This document shows, in pieces, positions 13,001 to 26,103 of a stretch of DNA of 64,000 bases (position 1 is the stretch's first letter; each line of letters begins with the position of its first letter). The notes beneath the pieces were generated by a model, which saw only the letters and a program-made list of their open reading frames with translations, ran no database searches and was not told where the DNA came from. The position numbers and the translations under genes are program-made. This DNA is from Leptoclinus maculatus (lineage: Eukaryota; Chordata; Actinopteri; Perciformes; Stichaeidae): positions 23,738,387-23,802,386 of the forward strand of contig JAVDOI010000007.1 in the NCBI GenBank assembly GCA_032191485.1, read 5' to 3'.

Positions 13001-14574
13001 CAACAGTGAATGGTGTCTTATCCCTATTGATTCAGTAGACCGATTCTATTTTTCCTCATTTAATTCCATGGATGCCGGCAGGAAATCAATCCCATGCACA
13101 GGAAGTGGTAAAACTTGAAAGCAGAAAGGGAAAATGGGTCTTCACTAGCAATGTACTTTACTATGCTGTTGACACGTCTGAACTACATTATGAACGCCTC
13201 ATCAGCTCAATTGTCCGATTTAGAATCTTAAGGACAAAGGTGCTCTTTGAATATTTCCATTTCTTCTTCAACATATTGCCATTAAACACATCATGGGAGA
13301 CAAATCTTCGCAGGTAAGGAGCAAGTGAAGCCCCGAGGAGGAAAATGATCGGCTTTCAATTTCAAAATGAGTCGTATCTAAAGTTTGTCAGCTCCAAGTG
13401 CTGTGCAGTTTACAGTTATTAAAGATAGTGACAGATATGTTTCCTGCGATGCGAAACAGCCATACTCAGGGCACTCTAGAATTAACTGATTATATCTACG
13501 TTTCATAAAGTCGAAACAAACTGGTATAGCTATTCATCTCGAGGCCCCCCAGCCGTAATGCTCTATATATCTGAGTGTAAATTGATGCGGATTCTCACTC
13601 GGTTGCTAGCAGCAGATATGGCTGGTTATATTTGCGGGGTTCCCTCTGGTGACTTTTGTCGCAGGGGATTAAAAACATAAATATGGTCGGGGAATCCAAT
13701 AACCATGTGCAGCGAAGGGAGAATATGCATCATCTACACCTCGCAAACACAACATGTCAGCAAGCATAGCTGCAGCTGTAACCTTGACAATGACAATAAT
13801 GGCTGTTAAAATGAAAATAATGACAGCTTTACCCTGAGGGATTACCACGTCTGATCTGTTTGTGCAACACCGTTGGAGTCGTCAGTGGCTGGATTCATGA
13901 ACCCTGTTACAATGTGATCCCAACGCCACCGCAACTGGAGATTGATTACCTCGTAAACATAGTTTACACGGTGTGATATTCGGTTTCAACAAAGGCTAAT
14001 GATGCTAACGTGAGGTTCAGAGGGACATCTGTACCCACTTTAAAGCCCGATATAGCAGGGTTACTTGTTGTAGTAACTATGTGGAAGCCATGTTTATATC
14101 CAAGATATCTGCACTATATCAATAATATATAATAATAATACATTTAAACAATTTAAACTTACTGTTATAGTATACGTCTGACAAAAGATAAATGTGGGAC
14201 TCGACAATAAATGAACAAAGTGAATTAAATGGCGTCCCTGTCGCTTTAAAATATGTTTCTGGGGAACCATATTTTGTCATTGATGACGTTTGCTCTTGAC
14301 GCATCACAAATAAGTTTAAAATGAGTCTGCGGAAGTCTGTGTAAGGAGGGAGGAGGTCAGGCTGGTGGATGGGTCTAAGAAACGCAGGGCTGTCATCAAG
14401 GACGCTGCTGTTTGTGTCCAGAGTAAAACGAGTGCTTTTGTTGCCTGAATATAACCAAGTAGATTTGGTACATTTTCGTTTTGTTGCAAGTTACAACTAC
14501 AACTGTATTCTTGGTTTTGGCTCCTGCTACTTCTTTAGCTACTGACTGGATTATAGAAACTGAAGCTGATGATT

Positions 14575-14578
<4 letters not shown>
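10003..14578. other. Non-coding stretch, no gene seen
   Basis: Reading frames of up to 157 codons (11546-12019) have no domain or coding bias that I recognise. No repeat family is assigned. AT-rich runs occur near 14110-14160. Confidence 0.5.

Positions 14579-14612
<34 letters not shown>
14579..14612. repeat. (GT)n microsatellite, about 17 units
   Basis: A perfect TG run follows GATTTATA. Translations of this tract give only His-Thr or Val-Cys runs and are not genes. Confidence 0.97.
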
Positions 14613-14614
<2 letters not shown>

Positions 14615-14930
14615 CCATCTGCTATCAAAGCAACTCTGGCGCATCTGAGTGGCAAGACGGGTGAAATTCCTTCATTCGTTTCTGCTGTTGCAATGACGCG
14701 CCCAAAATATAGGTCTGTTGAGGACAAGGCAAAGAATGCATGACAGCGGATATACTGAGAGCTCTTGGCAGACTCTAAGGTCAAATCAATACAAATGAAG
14801 ATGTCTTTTTGAAAAAGGGCAAAGGGCCCCTGCTTCTCCCTGTTTTGGCTCCGCTAACTGATCAATTTCACGAGGTGGTGTGAGGCAGGTCCACAAACAC
14901 AAGTCACTTAAGCATAAAAATTTCATAGCG

Positions 14931-14957
14931 CCCCCCCCACCCCCCCCCCCCCCCCCC
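14931..14957. repeat. Poly-C tract with one interrupting A
   Basis: A run of C with a single A at 14939 lies about 100 bp before the long GT tract. Runs of this kind are prone to length error in assemblies. Confidence 0.95.
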
Positions 14958-15051
14958 TCACAGATCTTAGGAGATTGGACATAAAGCCTTCCTTCTTTAT
15001 ACCTTGTTATTTACACTCAGTAATTCCACTAGGGCTCCAGAGGAAAGAAGG

Positions 15052-15195
<144 letters not shown>

Positions 15196-15398
15196 ATGTG
15201 TTTGTGTGAAGGGATTCAAGTGCCAGTAGAACAAACAAAAACTATCCTTGCACGTTTAATTAGGCGCCTCAGCTTTAATGGTAGTAAATATTAAAGCTTA
15301 TATCAGTTTGGATTTGGATTAGCCGTATTATCACGAGAGGGTGCAGCGCGGTAATCAATGGGAAAATCAGCGCTGGCGGTAATTACAACTGCAACATA

Positions 15399-15418
15399 TC
15401 ACAGCGTTTACGCTGTGA
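15399..15418. repeat. 20-bp palindrome
   Basis: TCACAGCGT, a 2-base centre (TT), then ACGCTGTGA: perfect 9-bp arms. It could be a dimeric protein-binding site or a chance palindrome. Confidence 0.7.
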
Positions 15419-16501
15419 GCTGTGAGAGTTGCAGAGCTGGCAGTTTCATTTGCACCATTTCATATTCTCAGCTACCGTAAATATTGTTTAATTAGTATTC
15501 CAAGTATGCCCGTTAAAAAGGAGGGAAGGGAACAGGTCTATTCTTAAATGGATTCAGTTGTTTTTTTTTGGATCGGACCGTCTAATCAGTTTGTGTGAGC
15601 GTGAACAAACATATCACAATGCATCAGTTTACAGGCTAAAACGCCTCCACTGACATCCTTTGTATGATAAATGGATATCAAGTGCAGTCAGTTCATTTTG
15701 TTAGCACTTTAGCAGATCATATTTGTTGTGGTGTTTTGCTCTTGGTATGTGTGGGTGCTTATATTTTAGGCTAATGTGCGACGAGGACATTTTCCCACAG
15801 GGTGCAATAAAGTAAATGTTATCTCATCTCATTATCAGATCTGAGTGAATGCATGCAATATTGTGTTGGAGTCTAAATGAAAAGAGAGTTTATTATCATT
15901 ATGTCCTCTAACCCAGAGACATATAATATCTAACTGATATTAAAGCCACCTCTTGGATGTGTTACTCCTGTATTTTTCTCTTTTAGGCTGCAGATTCAAC
16001 TCTTAGGATCAATTTAAAGCTGCACTATTACGTATTTTTATATTATCAATCGGTCTCATTACTGTGTGTGATGTGAAAGGGTCTTCTTATAGTGTCAAAC
16101 CCACAGGAACTCATCACCTGTTTAGTTTAGTTTGTTGTTTTAGTTCAGCAGCTCACCCACTGCTGAATTGTTTGCCATAACTTTATGAAGTGATAATGTC
16201 AAAACACTTAGTTTGTATCCAGTTTGAGCTTCTTTTAGTGTACCAAGTTCGGATGAGTTGGTGAAAAGGAATGGAATCTACATGTACGCTAACTGAACCA
16301 GCTAATTATTTCAAAGCTAAAACTACTTCGATACTTTTCATAGATTGTGCTTGTAGTGACGAGCTCACAGACAATGATTACCAAACTCTGCAGTTTCCAT
16401 CATCTGTACAAAGCCTTTTAGCCAATTTTTGCTTTGTCATTTAGTATTTTGAAGGCTCACAAACTGTGTGAGTAGGCAGTTGTTCGCTAACATAGTAATT
16501 C

Positions 16502-16520
16502 TATTATTATTATTATTATC
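16502..16520. repeat. (TTA)n microsatellite
   Basis: About six TTA/ATT units in an AT-rich neighbourhood. Confidence 0.9.
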
Positions 16521-16718
16521 ACATAATAATTATGATGATGTCTTTGTGCCTTCTTCCGCTCCCTCGATGCGGCCAAAAAAATGGATTAAACACTGGATGG
16601 TTTGCTGGAACTACTTATTGCTATAAATACGGCACCATCACATTTTGTGCTCAAATATGACGACCACTGTTGTATTTCATGACTAATACTGTAGTGCTAA
16701 AAAGAAGCAGTTTACAAT

Positions 16719-16735
16719 AAAAAAAAAAAAAAAAA
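16719..16735. repeat. Poly-A run, 17 bases
   Basis: A pure A run. No retrotransposon body is recognised upstream, so it is not assigned as a retroposon tail. Confidence 0.9.
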
Positions 16736-18394
16736 GGTTTCATACAAGCGCTTATCTTCTAAAAAATGTGCCGTACAGAGCGGATATATATACAGGAGAT
16801 GTCACATCACAGCTGAGAAGGCAGGATAAGCTTTGTTCTTATTTCTGGGTGTAAGAAGCAGCAGAAAATGTTCAGTAATACAGTTTTCTTGGAGTGTACG
16901 AGCAACACACAAAGCTAAAAATCAGTATTATCCCCCTTTTAAGCCCTTGTCAACTAGAGACAAGCAATACTCCATCAAGCTTCAGGGTATTGTAATACTC
17001 CCACACAGACTGTGCGGTATTGAATAACAGCCTGATTTAAGTGCCCATCACTGTCCTAATTGGTTTCCTCTGGCTCCATGTCTACTCTGCTTTCTCAATC
17101 TCTTTCTAAGGTTCTGACCATCTCTCCATGTCTTTCTCCCCGAGGCATCGGACACGTCGCTCCTGCTCTGTTCTCCCTTACAGTACTTTCCCAGTTGGTC
17201 TTATATCTTGCTGGACTTTGATTAAAGGGGAGCCAGATACCACTTACTGATCAGTCCTCATTCAGCATTTACCAACCGCTTCACTTCCATCTTTTATTTT
17301 GACGTCCGCCTAAATCCCCTCAATTGGTATCCTGATTAAGGGTTGTTCAGATACCGATACAAAATTGCCTCTGATACAGCCGAAAATGCTGGATCGACAA
17401 TCGGTGAGTACACAAGTCTGCTGCACCGAACCAATATCACGTTGTCATGTTATTTATTAGCAAATTTATGCTACACAGGAATAACAACAACAGTGTCAAT
17501 ATATGTGTACTTCATTATCGAAACTGTGCTACCAACTCAGAAGAAAGAGTTAATGTACTCTCTTTGAAATATCAATGTTGACATGCACAGTAATTAAATG
17601 CACATGCAGCATAATTGTAGTTTCTGCTTTGCTGAGGTAAGAGTGTATCCTTTTGACACCCTTGTGTTACTTCTGTGTGAGCAGAAATGGTGACTGTCAC
17701 ATCACTTTGTATAATTTTCTGCACACATGGATACATTTTATTTAAGGGAAAGTACTGGTAATCAAACTGAATTGATTTCCCTTTGCCACATACTGAACAA
17801 AAACATTGTCATATTTTACAAATAAATATGACAGTATTTAATTTATAGTATCATGGTGTGTGTAACATATATGTACACACCGTGTACACTCAGGGCCACC
17901 AGGGTCTCACGTGCAGTTCAAGAGGACAACATCCCACTTACAATGGACAGTAGACACCAATATGCCACCGCTGTGTACTGAGGCAGCATGACATACAGTG
18001 TGGAACACGGAAATAAAGCTCACTCAAGTGTACAAAGAACCTTGTGTGTGTCCCAAAAGCCAGTTTGCCCTTCATCATCAGTAGACCAGCTGCAGGCTTT
18101 GCAGAAATAACGACAGCAGGCTAAGTCGTAATAACCTAAAGGTACATTGTAAATGTTACCATTCCATAGCTTTAACTTTTATCTTTCTCGACAGTAGCTT
18201 GTGCATTTATGTAACTGGTGGCTGGCACCCTGCGGGCTCTACCAATGGAATTGCTTCTTCCTCACTCATGTACATTCACAACCCAATGTACTGTGACTGT
18301 GTCTACACAATGGTTGTTTACCGTCTGCCTGTGCATGACTGCTCCAGATGTGTTTGAAATATATATATCAATTAATATTGAGTTCAAAGAGTTC

Positions 18395-18600
18395 CAACTA
18401 TAAAAAAAAATGCCCATCACAAATGTGTCTGTCCTGTCTTCCAATGTTTTGTCTTGTCTGTCCAACAGTCCAAACCCCAACGATGTTTAATACACAAATT
18501 ATGGAGGACAATTTTTATTTATATTCAAATTTGAGAAGTCAGAATAAGGACTTGTTCACACTCTTAAAAAAATCAATGTAGTTGCTCTATAGTTTACCTT
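18395..18600 (+). repeat. Dispersed fish repeat family D, copy 1
   Basis: The blocks AATGCCCATCACAA, then TTGTCTGTCCAACAGTCCAA followed by ACCCCAACGATGTTTAATA, then a GAAGTCAGAATAAGGA region. The second copy at 36900-37165 has the matching core TTTTGTCCAACTAACAGTCC. Order and spacing agree with a repeat I remember as very common in percomorph genomes, whose ends carry GATTAATCG motifs. No coding capacity. Confidence 0.65.
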
Positions 18601-21600
18601 GCCCTACTTAGCAATCCATGCCAAATGTAATAACAAATATAATATCTTAACATCTCCTTATTTGTGTACACGTTTGACCTAAAACTGTATGTTGTTAAAC
18701 CTAGTTTAAAATCAGCTGCTGCCCCAGATAGGAAGGCATGAATGTGTTAATAAAATATCTTTAGTCCAAATGCTCACAGAGACATCTAGTTCTTCCTGTG
18801 GGTGTCAGATGATTGACAGGAAGTAGAGCATAACATAATGTGTGCAATGATGTTAAAACAATCTAGTACAATAAAATAACACACCCAAAATAGCCAGAAA
18901 TCCAAATTTAGGCTCAGTGTTTATTGTGGTGGATTATTTCACTCTGGTGGAGGTTGTTGTTTATTAACCCGTTCATGCTCTACATGAATGAATGTTAGCA
19001 TATAGAGAAAAACAAGCTCTGCCACATCCAGATGAATACATGCAGACGACGACATGGGAAATAAGGACAGGAGCAGCATCTCACAAACTACCATAGCAAT
19101 CATACTAACTATAGTAAATACATGTAGCGGTAACACATGTGATGCCATGACTTTTCGGATAGATCTTGTTCTCTCTTGCCACTGTCTTCTTTTGTGTTAA
19201 CGCATTTGTACATTTCCCATTGTAAGCTCAAACATTAACTACATCCCAAAGTTTGACGGGCTTTTTAATAATTGCTGATCTTTTAAGTGCCCCGTCTTTA
19301 CATATTTTATTGAGTTGATGTTTCCTGAAATTGGTGAGAACAAACCCGTAGTATTCTTAGAGACGGCAAAGAAAATCGCGGTGGCAGTTTGTTGTAGCCT
19401 AGCGGAACAAAACACTATTACGTATATATATCCCGGGGCGGACCAGGGCATAGAAAGAGCAACACATACACCACAGGAATAATACATGGGCCCTGACAAG
19501 CTTGTCATGACCTCATCACAGGTTACATACAACTACAAATCACTCATGGACACGACAACTAATACTAATATATGTGACATTAGCAGGCCTCAGCAGGCCT
19601 TGTCCATGTCTGTATGTGGACAGCACACAATGACAAACCTAAGCAGCATTAGCTGTAATTATAATACAACACAATGACCCACATTCAGGCAAAAAAGGCA
19701 CATTCTATTTTACCCATTACAAGCAATACAACCACAGTAGCAAGCAGAGAGAGAGAGAGAGAGGGGGGTGTTTTTGACTCACCTAGCATCTATTTTAAGT
19801 CCACAGTCCTTCATGGTGGAAAGGTGTCCCAAAACCACGTCTTATTTCCCTCTGGATATTTCCACCACAGACAACTTATTTAAGATTTAAGTGTCCAATT
19901 TTCTCATTGTCCCAACTCCATCCTCTTTTTCTATCAGGGCTCAGGTCCGGTTTCTGAGTGTCAATTCAGTCTGTTCATTTAAAGCAGCTGTACAAGTCCA
20001 CAAGTCCACCTTCCGTAGCCACTCGCTAGAAAAGAAAGGTTTCACAAAAACGTGGTAGCTCATGATTTCATTAGCAAGACTGGAAAACTTGCTAACTAAT
20101 CTAGTTGTTATTTTAACATAGCTAACTGTCTATGCTTTCATTATTGTTAATTTAGCTTATGTATTTTTGTATATTTTAGAAATAGATTTTATAATTTATT
20201 TGTGTGGAATATGCAACCAAGGATGCATAGTTAGGCAGGATGAAAGGCTGATTTATAGCTAACAGTTAAAACAATAGCGCTGAGACAAACTACGTGAGAT
20301 AGTATGTTTACAACTTTCCAGGTGAGCCAGGGTAAAGTACATCAGTACAACGTGATGGCATGAATCAATGCTGCTGCTGAATACAGTACGTAAACAAATG
20401 CGAACTCGGCGAAATAATTCATACAGCTGGATTTTACGACCAAATTCCCCCCTTGTGTAATGACACTTAAATGGCAGCCTGCGTATAATGATGGCGAGGT
20501 TTCCAGCAGTGCTGTCAGCCATGAATATGACTGTATATTCTGTAGCAGCCAAAACACCATCTTCATATTGAAATGTTGCATATAAAATGGGATTACCCAT
20601 GATCGCGTTCGCATTATGGGCAATTAAGTCACATGCTGCCCAACTCTGCGTGAGAATCTCCTGCTGGCTTTAAAGTCAACATCTCTTCTTCATCTAATCG
20701 TGTGCCTTCGTGTCAGACTTCATACATATTGGCAAAACACTGTATATTGTACACTAATCTCTTTGGAATTTTTTTTTTTGGTGTTCTATATCGCATTAAG
20801 TCACATTCAGTGAAAAGGGCATCCGAGCTTTGTTGTTACATATTTTAAGTAAAAAGCAGCATGAAATGATGAATCTAGTTCATCTTGAAGAGGAACGGTA
20901 CAATTAGCATCCAAACAGGCTTTTGCGGTTCAGCTTTGACCTACTGCACTTGCCATAATTGTGCATGCAAAGAGTTTTCCTCTGCAATTAATAATTATTA
21001 TTGACATTTTGGATTTGCTCACTTAAAGGTTATGCATCCAAATAAAGTCATTCATCTGGCTAAAGCTGGAGTATTTACAACCTTACAATTTGAGTGTGAA
21101 CAGTGTTATCATCACTGGAAGAAATGATCGCCAAGAACTATAAAACTTTGAGCAAACTTGTAATCAACTGGAATTGTCCCTTTTAAGCAGCTATAATTTT
21201 CTTATATTTTTAATAAACAAAATGACAAAGTTAAAAAGAACAATGTGAAAGGACCTTAAAGAGAAATAAAACCTTTTCCTTTAACTTTCACTTGATCTGG
21301 TCTGATTGTTATTGTGTCGAAGTCTCGTTCTGGAATCTTGGGTCACATCCACAAACATTTTTCAGCCATGATGCTGAAATTGTTTTCGATGACACTACAC
21401 TTTCTGTCCAACACAACAAACTGTGACAATACCGGCACTGCTCTCTCCAACCCTCGCTCAATAACTAACAGAAATCTCTGACGGGTCTTTTCCATAATGT
21501 TGTGAGCCTGTCAGTGGCAAAAACAAGCACTTTTAGTGGACGTACATTGACGGTGAGGAGTTGCCCCGAGCGGTTACATTGTAGCCGTCTGCAGCGTTCT

Positions 21601-23669
21601 CCCTCAAAACTCGACCAATTTCAAAAAGCGTTGTTCCCATTAGACACTTAGACACAAACACATTTGAAAAAGGGTCTTGAAAAATACCAAAGGTTGAAGT
21701 AATGCAGCCTCTATTGGTAAGACAATCTCAAACCTTGTGGCAGCAATTGACATTAATTATAACGTGACAATTATATGATAAAAATGACGCCATCTTCAAC
21801 ACAATCATCTATTGGGGGTTATACCATATGTCACAGCACAAACGACTGTGTTAATATGTCTAAGTAAACATTTAATGAAGGGGTTTTTGATTATTGCAGA
21901 GCTCAATATGGAGATGCAGCATGTTATTGTTGTTCACACAGTTGTTTTCTGACTGGAATCAGCCTCTGACTCAGAAGGACAATCTCCTCGAGACTAAAAG
22001 ACTGCAGCTCTGTGTTTTTTTGTTGTTTTTCAGCTCTTTGAGCCGTGAAAGAAAAGTGCAATCTGTTTCAGTGATTACCGAGTGACTCACAACAAACCGC
22101 CAACACTGAAGTGCTGGTGGTGTCTTACCTCCGTTTCACCTGAGCCTTTTCTCCGAAATGTCTCGTGGCACCTTTAAACGAAGACAAAGAAACATTTTTC
22201 AGTCACCCCAGGTCGTTTTTTTGACGGGACTGTCTGTCTATTAAGGTACATGTTATACTCGACTAATCTCCTCTCCATGAAACAGCGTAATAATGTTTAC
22301 ATGAGCTACAGGAATGAGATGTCTTATGGACGGTTACATTCTTGAGAAACAAACCTGTCATGTCGGTGAAATTGCATATCTGTGGCTTCATTTCCATGCG
22401 CATGAGAAACCTTAGTATGAATTTACATTTAAAAACAACTCCCTGAATTTTGACAGACTTCTGTTCAAACAGCGTGCTGACATCTTGCAACAGTTCATTC
22501 TACTCATTGCGCTCCTTCGGAGATAATTCTGACTACTGAGTCCACTTCCTAAACCGACAAAAAGCCCAGAATAACGGCCAGGTTTGATGTATTCCACCTT
22601 AAGAAAACAACAGATATTAGAATTCAGGGAAACAGCTGTTCCAACTGTCGCATTTCTTCAGAGAAAGTCCCAGGTTTGTGTTGGAAAAAACACGAGTCAT
22701 GCTTTGGGACCAGATATTTAATTCAGCTGAGTGGATGTGAGGTTTGAAAAAATGTGTCATTTACATATTAATTTGCATGTCACTGTAGGTCTGATCCGGT
22801 GTGGTTTTGTTCGGGCTGCAGTGGTGTCTTCAATGTGAATGTCACTTTCTGCTGGAAAAAGGACGCTCTGCTCAAGACGTGTTTCATCACTTCAGGAGCA
22901 GTGCTGACTCTTGTGTTTTTGGTTTATTGTTCTCTCATCAATCCATTAATCAAGTGTTTTCTTAAATTTCACATGGAGGTCAGAGGTCAAACTCAGCCAT
23001 AGAACAGCACCTGGGGGAGCTGGTGGGCTTTATGGTTTCTTACTCAAGGACACTGCAGCAGGGCAAATGTTTGCTTTCAACCTGAACTAGTGTCAGAATT
23101 AAAGCAGGTGTGTCTGTTGTGAAAACCATTGTACATAACATAGCAACCTTAAAGAAATAACCCCAGTATACAAATGTATACTGCAGTGACAAATCCACTG
23201 AAAATCATCACATAACTCTGTGAAACGTATTAGCCTTCTTTAGCTCAGCATTCCATATACAAAGCACATTTAATGACAGCTTTAATTGACCCTCCGGCAG
23301 CAGCAGACAAGCTCGGATAAACCCACTGTGGGATACCTGCTCAGCACCCACTGACAGAAGAACACAGTTAGCAAATGGCTCACCAAGAAAGTCAAACATC
23401 CATAAATCTCAAGGCCGAGATATCGTTTGGCTCATACAGCACGTTCTCTGGTTGAGGTGGCTGACTCCCAGCACACATGAATGGCATGACCATAATGTAC
23501 TGATCGGGCTCTTAGTTTTTGTTTTTATTGGCTCAAATTATGAAGATACAAAACGGAATTTCAGTGACGGTGGGTTTTGTTTTTTTCCTTGAGTGCTTTA
23601 CAGCCATTTATCTTCTTCATGATTATTTATGAGAAAAGGGATATTTGGCACAAAGTTGCCATTCCGTCT
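18601..23669. other. Non-coding stretch, no gene seen
   Basis: Short unrelated reading frames only. No splice-supported exon and no confident repeat apart from the small GA run at 19746-19762. Confidence 0.5.
19746..19762. repeat. (GA)n microsatellite
   Basis: A short GA run followed by a G run and GTG. Confidence 0.9.
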
Positions 23670-24043
23670 GTGGCCTACGGTGGCCAACAAGGGCAATTGC
23701 GCTGCAATAAATAAACACATATGAAAATCCAAAACAAATACGACAACGGAATGAGGAAAACAACGCACAAAGTTAAACAGCTTGATTTCGAAAAACACAC
23801 ACACACTCAAAAATCAAGCTGTTCCACTTACCGCTCCCCCTAGAGGCCTGGAGAACTGCCATTGTGTTGACTGGATATGCAGCATTTTTCTGTTGCATTT
23901 CGTTTTTGCATTGTTTTTCATTTGCACCATGTTTCCGTTGTAATAGTTTTAGATTTTCGGTTGTTCGTTTTTTTTTAATTGGCAAGCTGCAGCATGTTTC
24001 TCCGAATGGAAATGTTTTGGGTCGTTGTAGTGGCCACTATGCC
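23670..24043. mobile_element. Foldback-like element with nested hairpin
   Basis: The left part (GTGGCC, later GCTGCAATAAATAA, then GAAAATCCAAAAC and ACAACGGAA) pairs imperfectly with the reverse complement of the right part (GTGGCC, GCTGCAG, GAAAATCTAAAAC, ACAACGGAAA) over about 100 bases. At the centre are perfect 13-bp arms, AACAGCTTGATTT (23776-23788) and AAATCAAGCTGTT (23811-23823), around a CA-rich loop. It looks like an old inverted-repeat transposon. No target duplication was found and the edges are approximate. Confidence 0.45.
23776..23823. repeat. Hairpin: perfect 13-bp arms, 22-base loop
   Basis: AACAGCTTGATTT and its exact reverse complement flank a CACACACACACA-containing loop, inside the larger foldback element. 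Confidence 0.85.
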
Positions 24044-25010
24044 AGAATGCTCTTCTTGGGGGCTTGTCCTACACCACCAGATACATGTTCTTTGTGCAAC
24101 ATTTCTCTGAAAGTTTAGTTATTTGACAAGTGTGACATTTTCTAGTTCAGCATTACTTAAAGCGACAAGATCATGAGATACCATGAGGTCTTACAGAGGG
24201 CGTGGATCTTGTGCTGAATATAGACTCTGTTATAATGTCACTGCCCAACCTTTTCATAATACTACAAAATAATTTCTGAAAAATTGGAATGATTTGGCTG
24301 AATGCCTGTCTGTTTTATTATCATGCAAATGACGATAACTAGTGGAAACAGTGACCCCTGGAGATTAAAACAATTACTATTATTGTGTGAGAGACGGCTA
24401 AGAATGAAATTGGCAAGCCTGCAGCTTTGAAGAGGTGACGGACAAAAGAGGTTAGGAAAGCGGCAGGGAAAAAGGAGGCCAAAGTCGAGCTGTTGAGCTA
24501 TCTCCATCAGGTTAAGTGCTTAAACTCCTGACAGCTCCAAAATTTGTGTCACAAAGAATGTAGGAGGAAGTAAGGCCAATTAGTGTTATGTGTATTGAAC
24601 TCCAACGTCCAGATACCCTAAGGGGGAATTTGGACTGTCTCCCCCTTCCTGCTCTCCCTCCTGAAACAGAGCAGACAGCCGTGGAGATCTGAACGCACAC
24701 ATCTTCACACTGAACGCTCTGGGTTAGACAGATAGGAGGCTGAGCCTGGGAGCAGACTCTGAGTCGGCAGTCTTTTGCTTATTGCGGGCCTGTTTTTTTT
24801 GTGTTTTTTTTTAGATTCATGTGAATTTTAGAAGTAATGTGTGTTTCGATCCTCTTAACACACACCAACCAGATGCCATCACCTCTGGAATATGCTATCA
24901 AGTGCAGAATTAAATATTCTAATAAGAAAGTTGCATTTCATATACAAGAAATCAATGTCTCGATAATACCAACTTGCATGTGGTGTTGAAGTTTTTCTGC
25001 TGATAATACA
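24044..25010. other. Non-coding stretch, no gene seen
   Basis: Only short frames and a few T runs (around 24791-24813). Nothing further is supported. Confidence 0.55.
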
Positions 25011-25249
25011 AACAAAGGTTACGATATTGTAACCTTAGTTTATAAGCACAGGTGGAGCCCTCTGCCAAGGGGCCTCTGCCTCTCCTTTGCTGCTTGCTCA
25101 AGAGGGTATTGGATCGGCCAACTTCCCTTATGCAAATGTTCAGTGGGCGAACGCATGCTCGTGATTGGAGGAGAGTAGTATCCATAGAGTCCAGTAGAGG
25201 GCTCCACCTGTCCTCATAGAACTAAGGTTACAATTCCGTAACCTTTGTT
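25011..25249. mobile_element. 239-bp MITE with long inverted repeats
   Basis: The left end begins AACAAAGGTTACGATATTG and continues TAACCTTAGTT, then CACAGGTGGAGCCCTCTG. The reverse complement of the right end begins AACAAAGGTTACGGAATTG and continues TAACCTTAGTT, then GACAGGTGGAGCCCTCTA. The arms are about 55 bp and nearly identical apart from a 2-base indel. Each arm also holds its own small palindrome, GGTTAC...GTAACC. The interior of about 125 bp has an octamer-like ATGCAAAT and no coding capacity. The GGTTACxxxxGTAACC ends are familiar from abundant fish repeats. No unambiguous target duplication is visible. Confidence 0.85.
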
Positions 25250-26103
<854 letters not shown>

